A stretch of DNA of 64,000 nt from Bacteroidota bacterium. Lineage in GTDB: Bacteria; Bacteroidota; Bacteroidia; Cytophagales; Cyclobacteriaceae. Under the pieces are notes generated by a model. It did not search any database and was not told the DNA's origin. It saw only the letters and a list, made by a program, of their open reading frames with translations. This document shows, piece after piece, positions 46,326 to 55,583 of this stretch. The stretch covers positions 62,001 through 126,000 of the forward strand of contig JAJRQT010000106.1 in NCBI GenBank assembly GCA_024280115.1. Direction: 5' to 3'. Both the position numbers and the translations under genes were made by a program. Each line of letters starts with the position of its first letter. Within the stretch, counting starts at the first letter, position 1.

Positions 46326-47322
46326 ATGGTTTTGGACTAATTAATGCAGAACCAATACTCATTCCAAGGCATTTACTTTTGTCTTCTTCATTTACGTCTT
46401 CGCCTAAAGGAAACCTTTCTCCAAATTGGTTATTTATAAGGATTTCAGAAGCTTTTTTAAAAATTTTCTCATTTTTTGTCCGATCTAAATCATTAAGTAA
46501 ACTCCCTAAGGCTGAAAGAAAGGAATTTCTCCTGCTGTCAGAATAATTTTCAAAAACATCTTCATCTTTAGGAGTTGTAGGACGTAAACATTTAAACCCA
46601 TTTGTTTTATTTAATTCCTCATCAATTTTCCGTACAGTTTCACGGAATGCTACATCATCGTTCTCGTCTTCAACGTAATTATTCGCGGCCAGAATGGTTA
46701 GTTCAAAGCCACTTGGCAGTTTGAGGTTTGTATTTTTCAACTCACGAAAGTTTTTCCAACCTTTAATATACTTTACAATTCTTTCCAGTTGACCACATTT
46801 TAAATCATTAAACCATTCGTAAAATTCTTTGGGATCACTTTTAATCCAATCTTTTGCTTTATGGGCAAGCTCAATGACATCATCAAGTTTGTAATATATA
46901 GGCAAGTCAATATGATGGCCATCGCTAAAGACAACTCTGATACAGGTTGTTTTTCTTATTGGTTTTTTATCAGTATGATTTTCAACAGAATTGTAAACCC
47001 AATTGTGCCATGTTTCAATCGTTTGACGATTGTCAGCATCATCTTCATCTTTTTCAATAAAATAAACCCCAAAATCCAAATCATATTTTAAGAGCGTATT
47101 GCCTTCTTCATCCTTTACTGGAATTGGATTAACTGTCGTATTCATCTCAAATGAGCCTTGACCGTGAAATTTCGGTTGTAGTTCATCCGGTTTATTGTCT
47201 TTAAACCAATTTCTGATTTTTTTCTTGATCTCCTTTCTACTTGCTTTTAACTTTTCTTTTCTGGACGTTGTAAGCTTAATCTCTTTATTATATTTTGTAA
47301 ATTCCTTGTGTAATACTGCCAT
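46315..47322 (-). CDS. CD-NTase (cGAS/DncV-like nucleotidyltransferase), CBASS cyclase
   Basis: The second-messenger synthase of a CBASS defence system; it would make a cyclic oligonucleotide on phage infection. The 335-residue protein has the nucleotidyltransferase core: GQGS at 54-57, the metal-binding pair Asp81/Asp83 in KYDLDFGVYF, and a third acidic residue Asp139 in HHIDLPIYY. A C-terminal helical part (about 150-330) matches the CD-NTase layout. The product nucleotide cannot be read from sequence. It lies 11 bases after the Cap15-like effector gene and overlaps the E2-like gene. Confidence 0.88.
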   Translation of the reverse strand: MAVLHKEFTKYNKEIKLTTSRKEKLKASRKEIKKKIRNWFKDNKPDELQPKFHGQGSFEMNTTVNPIPVKDEEGNTLLKYDLDFGVYFIEKDEDDADNRQTIETWHNWVYNSVENHTDKKPIRKTTCIRVVFSDGHHIDLPIYYKLDDVIELAHKAKDWIKSDPKEFYEWFNDLKCGQLERIVKYIKGWKNFRELKNTNLKLPSGFELTILAANNYVEDENDDVAFRETVRKIDEELNKTNGFKCLRPTTPKDEDVFENYSDSRRNSFLSALGSLLNDLDRTKNEKIFKKASEILINNQFGERFPLGEDVNEEDKSKCLGMSIGSALISPKPYGS

Positions 47323-47333
47323 TCTAATTTATT

Positions 47334-47948
47334 TTAAAATTCATGATTCAAATCACTACTGACCCATTTTAATTCTCGATAATCACCCCTGGTTTGAGGA
47401 TTTCTATTAGTATAATAATTCCCGGTTAATTTTTTGGAGTCACCAGTTTTTATGAACTTCAAAACATCCGTGCCGAAATGTGGGTGAAATCCAATCTGTG
47501 AGTTTCCTTCATTCAGGTAATTATATACCAAACGGTAATGATGCCCGTCTTCGGTCGGCTCAACAAACATTCCTTTACTATAGGATGGGGATGATTTGGA
47601 TTCATCTGCTTTAAGTGTAAAAGAAGCTATTGAAATCCGACTTCCGTTTTGATTAATAATCTTTACGTGCTTTCGTTCTCCGGACTGTTTGTTACCATCC
47701 TCATCTATATATTGATACCTCAATATACCTTCATATCTACCGGAAAAGTCATCAATCCAAAACAACCACTTAAATGGTCTGAATTTCCACAGGTATTCTG
47801 ATATTATAATAAATAAAGAGGTGATTACGCCTGTAATTGTAAATGACAGTTTCCAATGGTCTTTTGCCAAATACATTGCAATTGCAAAGGCACAAATTAA
47901 CATTATTAAAACGCTTGATTTGTAATAGTTAAAAAAACTGTTTTTCAT
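47334..47948 (-). CDS. cap15: Cap15-like CBASS effector (two-helix membrane anchor plus beta-barrel)
   Basis: A 204-residue protein with two hydrophobic helices (about 11-30 and 33-52) and a beta-rich domain from about 66. This begins IDDFSGRYEGILRY and goes on with HVKIINQNGSRISI, SYSKGMFVE, YRLVYNYLNEG and GNYYTNR. This is the Cap15 plan: a membrane anchor and a small barrel that binds the cyclase product, after which the protein disrupts the inner membrane and kills the infected cell. As first gene of the operon, next to a CD-NTase, it is the likely effector. The start ATG 47948 is the only good one. Confidence 0.8.
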   Translation of the reverse strand: MKNSFFNYYKSSVLIMLICAFAIAMYLAKDHWKLSFTITGVITSLFIIISEYLWKFRPFKWLFWIDDFSGRYEGILRYQYIDEDGNKQSGERKHVKIINQNGSRISIASFTLKADESKSSPSYSKGMFVEPTEDGHHYRLVYNYLNEGNSQIGFHPHFGTDVLKFIKTGDSKKLTGNYYTNRNPQTRGDYRELKWVSSDLNHEF

Positions 47949-47996
47949 TGATCACTTTTTCTCCTTTCTAATATTAAATAAGTAAATAATGAGATG

Positions 47997-48038
47997 TTAT
48001 CGACAATTTGAATTTTTTTTACTCAACAATGTCGATAA
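47997..48038. promoter_or_regulatory. Nine-base inverted repeat upstream of the CBASS operon
   Basis: TTATCGACA (47997-48005) and TGTCGATAA (48030-48038) are exact inverted copies 24 bases apart, 49 bases upstream of the Cap15-like start. It could be a stem in the CBASS leader or a factor site. Confidence 0.45.
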
Positions 48039-48039
48039 T

Positions 48040-48054
48040 TGAGAATTTTTCTCA
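48040..48054. promoter_or_regulatory. Putative operator 1, TGAGA-N5-TCTCA
   Basis: TGAGAATTTTTCTCA is a perfect five-base palindrome pair with a five-base centre. It lies in the divergent gap between the CBASS operon and the AAA15 ATPase gene. A related half-site ATGAGAT lies at 47989-47995. Confidence 0.5.
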
Positions 48055-48091
48055 TTACAACTAACGAATATAGATATATTATGTTTCATAT

Positions 48092-48110
48092 TATGAGAGA
48101 TATTCTCATA
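48092..48110. promoter_or_regulatory. Putative operator 2, TGAGA-N5-TCTCA
   Basis: TATGAGA (48092-48098) and TCTCATA (48104-48110) pair over a five-base centre. The core TGAGA-N5-TCTCA is the same as operator 1, and the two cores are 54 bases apart, about five helical turns. It is next to a TAATCTTTG string that may be the ATPase promoter. Confidence 0.5.
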
Positions 48111-48200
48111 TAATCTTTGTATATAGTTTGTTTTATTTGAATAAATTGAAATTATCACATATAATGCACAACTTTCGAAATAGAAATCGTAAATAATGGT

Positions 48201-49466
48201 ATGATTATAAGTTTTAGAGTTGGAAATTATTTGTCGTTTAAGGAAAAGAACGACCTGATGTTTACTCCCAAGTCTATAAGAGATAACCAGGACGAATGCG
48301 TTTTTAAAACAAAACATACTAGTCTGAAATTATTAAAAGGAGGGGCTATTATTGGGGCCAATGCAAGTGGAAAAAGCAATATATTAAAAGCATTAGCTTT
48401 TATGAGGAATTTGGTACTAAATTCTTGGCATACGGGAGCAAATGACTCCATTGATGTTGAGCAGTTTAAATTAAATCCTAAAAATTTAGATTTACCATCA
48501 TATTTTGAAATTGAGTTTCTAATTAATGATATAATATTTCGATATGGTTTTGAGGTTTTTAAGACGCACATTGAAAAGGAGTGGCTGTATTATAAACCAA
48601 AGAAGACTGAAAAAAGGTTATTTGAGAGAAAACAAAAAATGATTTTCGAGGACAAGCTTTATAATGAAGGATTAAAATATAAGTCGCAAACACGAGAAAA
48701 TGCACTTTATTTAAGTACAGTTGCTCAATACAATGGTCAAATATCACTTCAAATTAGAAAATGGTTCAAAGATCTAGTTATTATATCGGACACTAATTAT
48801 GCAGATACTTTACCAGCCACCTTTTCAAGGACGACTAAAAATTCAGAATTTAAAAATTACCTTAAAAAGATAGTCAACCTAGTAGATCTTGGATTTGAAG
48901 ACATTGAAATAATACCTGTATCAGTTGTAGAAGATAAAATATTAAATCTACTCCCGGAAAACGTCAAGAAACAATTAAAAAACCAACAACAATTACAATT
49001 CAAAACAATACATAAAAGATATGATTCATCAGGAAATACAATAGAAAATGTCTATTTCGATCTTATGAAAGAAGAATCTCAAGGGACCATAAAATACATT
49101 TCTCTGGCGGGACCTATTGTTGAGTGTTTGATGGAGGGTAAACCGTTGTTAATTGATGAACTTGATTCAAGACTTCATCCTCACTTATCATCAGCCATAT
49201 TAAAAATTTTCAATTCAAAAAATGAGAATCCAAATAATTCTCAAATCATATTTACAACTCATAATCATAATTTTCTAGAAGAGAAAATTTTAAGACGTGA
49301 CCAGGTATTTTTCATGGAAAAGAATATTAGAGGAGAAACAACATTGAATGATTTTCTAATCAGAAAAAAAGTGAGGAATGATGCATCCTATAAAAAAGAT
49401 TATGATTTAGGTAAATATGGAGGCAATCCAAAAATTAAAGCAGATCAATTAAGTTTGTTCAATTAA
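48201..49466 (+). CDS. AAA15-family ATPase, RloA/AbiL-like
   Basis: A 421-residue ATPase of the AAA15/OLD-like group. It starts with the family pattern MIISFRVGNYLSFKEK. Walker A is GANASGKSN (52-60), the signature-side region is near 290, Walker B is LLIDELDSRLHP (about 314-325), and TTHNHNF follows near 351. The tail KDYDLGKYGGNPKI is typical of RloA-type proteins. These often work with a downstream RloB nuclease in abortive phage defence; here no such gene follows, only the right direct repeat. It is divergent from the CBASS operon over 252 bases. Confidence 0.82.
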   Translation: MIISFRVGNYLSFKEKNDLMFTPKSIRDNQDECVFKTKHTSLKLLKGGAIIGANASGKSNILKALAFMRNLVLNSWHTGANDSIDVEQFKLNPKNLDLPSYFEIEFLINDIIFRYGFEVFKTHIEKEWLYYKPKKTEKRLFERKQKMIFEDKLYNEGLKYKSQTRENALYLSTVAQYNGQISLQIRKWFKDLVIISDTNYADTLPATFSRTTKNSEFKNYLKKIVNLVDLGFEDIEIIPVSVVEDKILNLLPENVKKQLKNQQQLQFKTIHKRYDSSGNTIENVYFDLMKEESQGTIKYISLAGPIVECLMEGKPLLIDELDSRLHPHLSSAILKIFNSKNENPNNSQIIFTTHNHNFLEEKILRRDQVFFMEKNIRGETTLNDFLIRKKVRNDASYKKDYDLGKYGGNPKIKADQLSLFN

Positions 49467-49476
49467 TTTAATCCCG

Positions 49477-49627
49477 ATCAGAGTCTCTACCAACAGGACG
49501 CTGAGCATCTTTATTTTGAGATATGCAAGGGGGATTGATTGAATGGGCTTCTGCTTGATACATACAAGATTGCAAATCCTATGCATCAATGCCTCGACAT
49601 GCCCTGCGGAACATGTCGAAGAGTTGG
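49477..49627 (+). repeat. Right direct repeat of the defence cassette (151 bp)
   Basis: It starts ATCAGAGTCTCTACCAACAG, ten bases after the ATPase stop, and ends with a hairpin: arms 49592-49601 and 49612-49621 with one mismatch, then AGTTGG. The outer parts match the left copy (45497-45626) closely; the middle is weaker and about 20 bases longer. Confidence 0.8.
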
Positions 49628-50093
49628 AAATTCTCCATAAACTTCCTCCTGATTTGATCTGCAAAACTATCTAGATATACTCCCCTCCTTGGTTCGTGTC
49701 CTCATGAACCTGAGCTAAAGAGGAATGGATTACAATTATTCGTGGAGACAAGAGCCATGAGTTTGAAATCTCCTTTAAACCAAAATGTCAATCCTATCGA
49801 AGCAAATCAAAGATCAGGTATCTAAATGCATCTAATCTCAAGATGAGATTCCGGATATTTTCTACGCTTATCTACAAAAATTCCGAAATGACGCAGTTCT
49901 TTGTTTTACGAAATTTATTTTTTCTTCTAAAAGCGATTTCCCTGGAATACAGGGCTTCTTACACGATGATTCATGGCATCATTTAAATGGCTATTCTAAA
50001 CAAAGAATTTATATTAGCATTTATGCCTGTTTACTTTTTTCTTTGTGTTTAAAATCTATTTATTGACTCCAGGCTCATCATCAATTTATATCC
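49628..50093. other. Intergenic region before the SNF2 gene
   Basis: It contains a hairpin GGTTCGTG-TCCT-CATGAACC at 49692-49711 (eight pairs, one G-T) of the palindromic-repeat kind. The rest is AT-rich without recognised genes. The SNF2 promoter must lie near its right end. Confidence 0.4.
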
Positions 50094-53000
50094 ATGAACA
50101 ACAAACAGGCATTACTTGACGCGTACAACCAATTGACTAAAGAAGAGAGATGCGCCTACCAATCTTTGGTAGCATTGGATGAAGTGATTAGCCAAAAAGA
50201 TTTACAACGGATTTTAAGACTGTCAGAGGTTTACCTTTCGCAGACTGAGGTGAGACAAATGGCCAACAAATTCAAGGCAGCAAACCTCCTCGATCCCCAT
50301 CAGAATATGATGACCATCAATCCGGCGATACAGAATACGGTATTGGCTTCATTTGTCAAAGAATCGTACTTTGAAGAAGTATGGAAACATATTTGTGACA
50401 TTTTCCCGGTTAGAGAAAAATACCATTACGGTGATCATGAACTAAGGCACAAACGCAATTTATTTATTGCTTATCATCAAAATGATGAACCTGCTTTTAC
50501 AACTGCGTTCAAAAAAATCATCCAGGCAGTGGCCAATCCTGGCTATAGTCTTGATGTTTCCAAACTTAATCTCTACCCTTTCCTGTTTGAAAATTTCACA
50601 TCTGATCGTTTTGAAAACCTTCAGCCATATATCAGAATTCAAAGTCTTGGATATTTATATGTGCATTGTCCGGCCTATAGCCTGGATGAACAAATGCTTC
50701 AAGAAGCAGTAAAGAAAGAACTGCTTAAAAAAGACAATATCCCAAAGCAACCACTTATTTCAAATTATGTGGAATCCATGCTTTGGTTAGGAAACGTTGC
50801 TGATGTTGAAGCAATTTTGAAACTTTACCCCAATCCCATTCTGGAAGTACAGCTGCAAGGGTTAAAACATTTTTTAATTGGTGAAAAGTCCAAATCAATT
50901 GAGCTATTCGAAACAAGTTTAAAGCTGACAAGAAAAAGCTTGGGCAAGCGGGCATATTTTCATGGAGGTATCATCGGGGTCATGCATTTAATTGGCATGC
51001 TTACCGAAGGCAAACCGGAAAACCTGAAAAAGGCAGAAACCTATCTGAATCAAAGCAAATCAGACTTAAATCTACTACTACGGCCCTTACTTTATTTCTT
51101 GCAAAACAATGATCAGGATGCTAAACGGCTCCTTGAACTAAGAATCCCTACCTACACCAAAGCAATTCTTTTGGCTTTACTTACCAGGTTTTGGATCAAT
51201 GGCAAGTTGAGTAAAAATGACATTGAGCTTTTAAAACAAAAATTGAATGTAGTTGACGAAGTCAGCAACAAATGGATCTGGTTTGAAATGAACCAACTGC
51301 TATCAAAAGCAGATAAAGTATCTGACCTTACTCAAAAAGAACTTGATCGCATTAAACAAACAAATAGTTGGGTTCCTCTGGTCGATAGGTTTCAAAAAGA
51401 AGAGGATTGGTCCAGAGCCCTCTCCGCTTTGGAAAGCAGTTTTACAAGTGGGAAAAAGAGTGCAATAGTTGGCAAAAGTGCAAAACGGATCATCTGGATG
51501 TTTGACCAAATGACGCATGAGTTAAGACCCGTAGAACAAAACCTTGGCAAAACAAATAAATGGAGCAAAGGGAGGAGAATGGCCTTGAAGCGATTGAGCA
51601 AAGAAGGCGCTCCGGACTTCGCCATTGCAGAAGACCTGCCAATTATCAGTTCCATTCGACAAATTTCCTCTTATGGAGGATATTGGGGGGCACAGGAAGA
51701 ATGGGAGATTAACATGAATAAAGCAACAAAACACCTTGCCGGGCACCCACACATATTTCTGGAAGCATCACCCGAAACGCGCTGTGATTTTGTGTTGGAA
51801 AAACCTACCCTTATGGTGGAAAAGAAAGGGGATAGCATTCAATTGAAAATCGAACCTAAAATCCATAACACCGGCGTTTTCATTGAGGAAATTAACCCTA
51901 CCCGTTTCAGAATCCTTGAAGTCACAAAAGAATTATTTGGAATTTACAAGGCAATAAATGGGAATACGCTCACCCTGCCACGACAAAGCAAGGATAGACT
52001 AACGAATGTGCTAAATGCAATTTCGGGAAGGGTAGATGTTCAGTCAGAAGTTTCCGGAGACAAGAAAAGCGCTAAAGAAATAAAAAGTAAAAACCTACCG
52101 TGTGTACATCTGTTGCCTGTTGCCGATGGATTCAGCATCCAGCTCTTTATTAAACCCATTAAAAATGAAGCGATTTACCTGAAACCGGAGGAAGGGAAAG
52201 ATAAAATATACGCCACTGTTAATGGAGAAAAGTGCATTATTAACAGGAACCTTCAATCAGAGGCAAAAAACATACAAGCACTTTTTGACGCGTGTGCGGT
52301 GCTACGCAACTATGACGATGGCACCTATGTATGGGAATTGAATGAGTTGCAATTATCCCTGCAACTCCTGCTGGAATTGAAGGCGCTCAATAATAAGGTG
52401 ATCGTAGAGTGGCCAAAAGGCGAAAGATTAAAGATCAACACCTTGATTCATCCCGATAATTTATTGCTGAGCATCAACAAAAAAAATGACTGGTTCAATA
52501 TTAATGGCGAAGTAAGAGTCAACAACAAGGTGTTGATGAAGCTTGAAGAACTCCTGAAACTAAATAATGAAAAAAGTACCGGAGAGTTCATTGAAATTGG
52601 CGATGGTGAGTTCATTGCCCTGACCACCGCGCTAAAGAAAAAGCTTGATGAATTGAACCGATATACCAGCACCGAAAAAAATGAAATTAAATTAAATCCA
52701 TTAACCGCGTTGCTTTTTCAGGACATCGATCACGTACTCACTAACACGGTCACTGATAATGCCTGGAAAGAGCAGAAAAAGAAAGTTGAAGATGCCTACG
52801 CACATTCCTCTCCGGTTCCGCACAACTTACAAGCCGACTTAAGACTTTATCAAACTACGGGTTACGAGTGGTTGTGTCAACTGTATGAAATAGGCGCTGG
52901 CGCCTGCCTTGCCGATGATATGGGCCTGGGGAAAACCATTCAAACCATCGCCCTGCTTATTTATAAGGCAGAAGTCGGGCCTTCCCTCATCATCGCCCCG

Positions 53001-54212
53001 GCATCTGTAGTTCCCAATTGGGAAAGTGAAATTAACCGCTTTGCACCCGTGCTTAATGTACACCAGCTCAATAGCCAGAACAAAAAACTTGATATAAAGA
53101 AACTTGGCCCCTTCGATGTGGTAATTGCAAGTTATGGTATTATCATACCAAGAAAAGACGAGATAAAAAAAATAGAATGGAACATCATTTCTTTGGATGA
53201 GGCACAGTTTATAAAAAACAGAAAAACCAAGCGATCTGAGACTGTAATGCAATTGACCTCCGGGTTTAAAATGGCCACGACAGGCACACCGATCGAAAAT
53301 CATTTGGGTGAATTGTGGAATTTGTTCAATTTTATAAATCCCGGTTTGTTAGGTTCAAACATGACATTTCAGCAAAAATATTTGATCCCCATTGAAAAGG
53401 GAGATGACAAGGAAGCCCGATATCATCTTCAGAAACTGATCAAACCTTTTATTTTGAGAAGAAGGAAAAGTGAGGTGCTTCAGGAACTTCCCTCCAAAAC
53501 AGAGATTACCCTGCATGTGGATCTGAGCGAGGACGAAAAGGCCTTCTATGATGCCTACCGACTCAAGGCCATACAAGACATCGAGGCCAGTGCAGAAGAA
53601 GCTGGTGGGCAAGGCAATAACATGCAGGTGCTGGCAGAAATCACCAAACTCCGTCAACTATCCTGTAACATCAAATTAATCGAACCGGACACCAAAATAG
53701 CTTCCTCCAAACTACAATTACTCCAAAATGTATTGGAAGAAATATTAGAAAACAATCACCAGGTATTGATCTTCAGCCAGTTTGTATCACATTTGTCATT
53801 GATCAGAGAAAGCCTGGATGAATCCGGAATAAAATATCAATACCTGGACGGGCAAACGCCAATTGCTAAGCGGAAAGAACGTGTAGATGCTTTTCAAAAA
53901 GGAGATGGGGATGTATTCCTGATCAGTCTGAAGGCAGGCGGAACGGGGCTGAACCTTACCGCAGCCGACTATGTGATCCATATGGATCCCTGGTGGAATC
54001 CTGCCGTCGAAGACCAGGCTTCTGACCGGGTACACCGCATCGGCCAGCAACGACCGGTGACTATTTATCGCCTGGTATCCAAAGAGACCATCGAGGAGAA
54101 GATCATTAAACTCCATCAAAACAAACGAGACCTGGCTAAAGGGCTGCTCGAAGGAACCGACAAGGCCGGCAAGGTAAATATTAAAGAGCTTCTTTCGCTG
54201 ATGAAAGATTAG
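50094..54212 (+). CDS. SNF2-family DEAD/DEAH helicase
   Basis: A 1372-residue protein. The first ~900 residues are mostly helical and then beta-rich, with no recognised domain; a TPR-like helical stretch runs from about 180 to 420. The C-terminal ~470 residues are a SNF2 ATPase: DDMGLGKTIQT (Walker A, about 941-951), SLDEAQFIKN (about 1033-1042), TGTPIENH, then the second lobe with GGTGLNLTAADYVIHMDPWWNP and SDRVHRIGQQRPV. Such proteins remodel DNA- or RNA-bound complexes by translocation. It lies directly right of the defence cassette but outside the repeat. A defence role is possible, unproven. Confidence 0.92.
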   Translation: MNNKQALLDAYNQLTKEERCAYQSLVALDEVISQKDLQRILRLSEVYLSQTEVRQMANKFKAANLLDPHQNMMTINPAIQNTVLASFVKESYFEEVWKHICDIFPVREKYHYGDHELRHKRNLFIAYHQNDEPAFTTAFKKIIQAVANPGYSLDVSKLNLYPFLFENFTSDRFENLQPYIRIQSLGYLYVHCPAYSLDEQMLQEAVKKELLKKDNIPKQPLISNYVESMLWLGNVADVEAILKLYPNPILEVQLQGLKHFLIGEKSKSIELFETSLKLTRKSLGKRAYFHGGIIGVMHLIGMLTEGKPENLKKAETYLNQSKSDLNLLLRPLLYFLQNNDQDAKRLLELRIPTYTKAILLALLTRFWINGKLSKNDIELLKQKLNVVDEVSNKWIWFEMNQLLSKADKVSDLTQKELDRIKQTNSWVPLVDRFQKEEDWSRALSALESSFTSGKKSAIVGKSAKRIIWMFDQMTHELRPVEQNLGKTNKWSKGRRMALKRLSKEGAPDFAIAEDLPIISSIRQISSYGGYWGAQEEWEINMNKATKHLAGHPHIFLEASPETRCDFVLEKPTLMVEKKGDSIQLKIEPKIHNTGVFIEEINPTRFRILEVTKELFGIYKAINGNTLTLPRQSKDRLTNVLNAISGRVDVQSEVSGDKKSAKEIKSKNLPCVHLLPVADGFSIQLFIKPIKNEAIYLKPEEGKDKIYATVNGEKCIINRNLQSEAKNIQALFDACAVLRNYDDGTYVWELNELQLSLQLLLELKALNNKVIVEWPKGERLKINTLIHPDNLLLSINKKNDWFNINGEVRVNNKVLMKLEELLKLNNEKSTGEFIEIGDGEFIALTTALKKKLDELNRYTSTEKNEIKLNPLTALLFQDIDHVLTNTVTDNAWKEQKKKVEDAYAHSSPVPHNLQADLRLYQTTGYEWLCQLYEIGAGACLADDMGLGKTIQTIALLIYKAEVGPSLIIAPASVVPNWESEINRFAPVLNVHQLNSQNKKLDIKKLGPFDVVIASYGIIIPRKDEIKKIEWNIISLDEAQFIKNRKTKRSETVMQLTSGFKMATTGTPIENHLGELWNLFNFINPGLLGSNMTFQQKYLIPIEKGDDKEARYHLQKLIKPFILRRRKSEVLQELPSKTEITLHVDLSEDEKAFYDAYRLKAIQDIEASAEEAGGQGNNMQVLAEITKLRQLSCNIKLIEPDTKIASSKLQLLQNVLEEILENNHQVLIFSQFVSHLSLIRESLDESGIKYQYLDGQTPIAKRKERVDAFQKGDGDVFLISLKAGGTGLNLTAADYVIHMDPWWNPAVEDQASDRVHRIGQQRPVTIYRLVSKETIEEKIIKLHQNKRDLAKGLLEGTDKAGKVNIKELLSLMKD

Positions 54213-54287
54213 CCGGAAGGTTTGAATTGTAATCCTGAGTAAAAACAATTTTTTCAATATCTTTACTCATCAATAAAAACACATTCT

Positions 54288-55577
54288 ATGAAAAACCTAA
54301 TCACAATATTTCTTATTGCATTTGTAGTTGCCGCAAATGCTCAAACTAAATCTTTACAAAAATCAGCTCCGCTTACAACGGCTACGCCGGCAAGTGCCGG
54401 AATGTCTGAGGAAAGACTTGACCGTATTGACGCCATGTGCAAAGAAGCTGTAAAAGATGGCGATCTCCCCGGAATTGTAGCATTGGTAGCCAGAAACGGC
54501 AAAATTGTCTTTCATGAAGCCTATGGGATGGCTGATAACCAGTCGAACAGAAAGATGAAAAAAGATGACATATTCCGGATAGCATCACAAAGTAAAGCCA
54601 TTACATCAACGGCTGTAATGATGCTTTGGGAAGAAGGTAAGTTTCAACTGGATGACCCGATTTCTAAGTTTATTCCGGAATTTAAAAATCCACAGGTATT
54701 AAAATCATTCAGATATGAGGATACAAGTTATACCACTGTGGCTGCAGATAAGGAAATTACGATAAGACATTTGCTCACACATACTTCGGGCCTTGGATAC
54801 GGTGATATCGATGCTGACGAACGCATGAAATTGATCCATAAAAAAGCGGGAATTGTTATAGCTTTTTCATCTGATAATATTTCTATTGAAGAAAACATTA
54901 AAAAATTGGCCAAACTGCCATTGCACCACAATCCAGGAGAAAAATTTACTTACAGTTTAGGGCTGGATGTGCTAGGGTATTTTGTGGAGATAGTTTCAGG
55001 TATGCCATTTGATGAATTTCTCAGGAAACGATTATTCGACCCTCTTGGAATGAATGACACTTGGTTTTATCTACCCAGCTCCAAAGCAAACCGGCTGGTC
55101 ACCGTTCAGAAAAAAGCAGGTGAAAATTGGGTTAAATATCCGGTGACATTCTATGATACGGATTATCCGGTAACAGGAGCGAAAGCATTTTTCTCAGGGG
55201 GAGGAGGCTTATCGAGTTCAGCTAAAGACTATGCAACTTTTCTTCAAATGTATCTCAATGGCGGTGAATTGAATGGCGTTAGAATTCTGAGCAGAACTAC
55301 TGTTCAATCGATTATGGGCAACCAGACCGATGACCTGTTTGGCGGAGATAATAAATACTACGGGCTGGCATTTGGTGTGGTCACTCCAATGGGTCAGGAT
55401 TCCGGCGGAATTGGAAGCACTGGTACATTTGACTGGGGAGGCTATTTCAATACCAGCTATTTTGCAGACCCCAAAGAGCAAACCATCGGCATCCTGATGA
55501 AGCAGACACGGGGGCCAGTCAAGGACGAAACCGGCTGGAAATTCAGATTGTTGGTCGGTCAGTCTATAGATGATTGA
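54288..55577 (+). CDS. exported serine hydrolase (beta-lactamase class C / EstB-like)
   Basis: A 429-residue periplasmic protein with a signal peptide (about 1-18, ending ANA). The penicillin-binding fold has the nucleophile motif SQSK (Ser100, Lys103) and a tyrosine motif YSLG near 220 in place of the usual YxN. FDPLGMNDTW and SGGGGLSSSAKDY are typical of esterase-like members. It is more likely an esterase or peptidase than a beta-lactamase. The acetyltransferase gene starts six bases after its stop. Confidence 0.92.
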   Translation: MKNLITIFLIAFVVAANAQTKSLQKSAPLTTATPASAGMSEERLDRIDAMCKEAVKDGDLPGIVALVARNGKIVFHEAYGMADNQSNRKMKKDDIFRIASQSKAITSTAVMMLWEEGKFQLDDPISKFIPEFKNPQVLKSFRYEDTSYTTVAADKEITIRHLLTHTSGLGYGDIDADERMKLIHKKAGIVIAFSSDNISIEENIKKLAKLPLHHNPGEKFTYSLGLDVLGYFVEIVSGMPFDEFLRKRLFDPLGMNDTWFYLPSSKANRLVTVQKKAGENWVKYPVTFYDTDYPVTGAKAFFSGGGGLSSSAKDYATFLQMYLNGGELNGVRILSRTTVQSIMGNQTDDLFGGDNKYYGLAFGVVTPMGQDSGGIGSTGTFDWGGYFNTSYFADPKEQTIGILMKQTRGPVKDETGWKFRLLVGQSIDD

Positions 55578-55583
55578 TTAACT

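Noticed and set aside
49449..49664. Minus-strand open frame with SSTCSAGHVEA
   Set aside because: It is the translated right direct repeat and overlaps the end of the ATPase gene.
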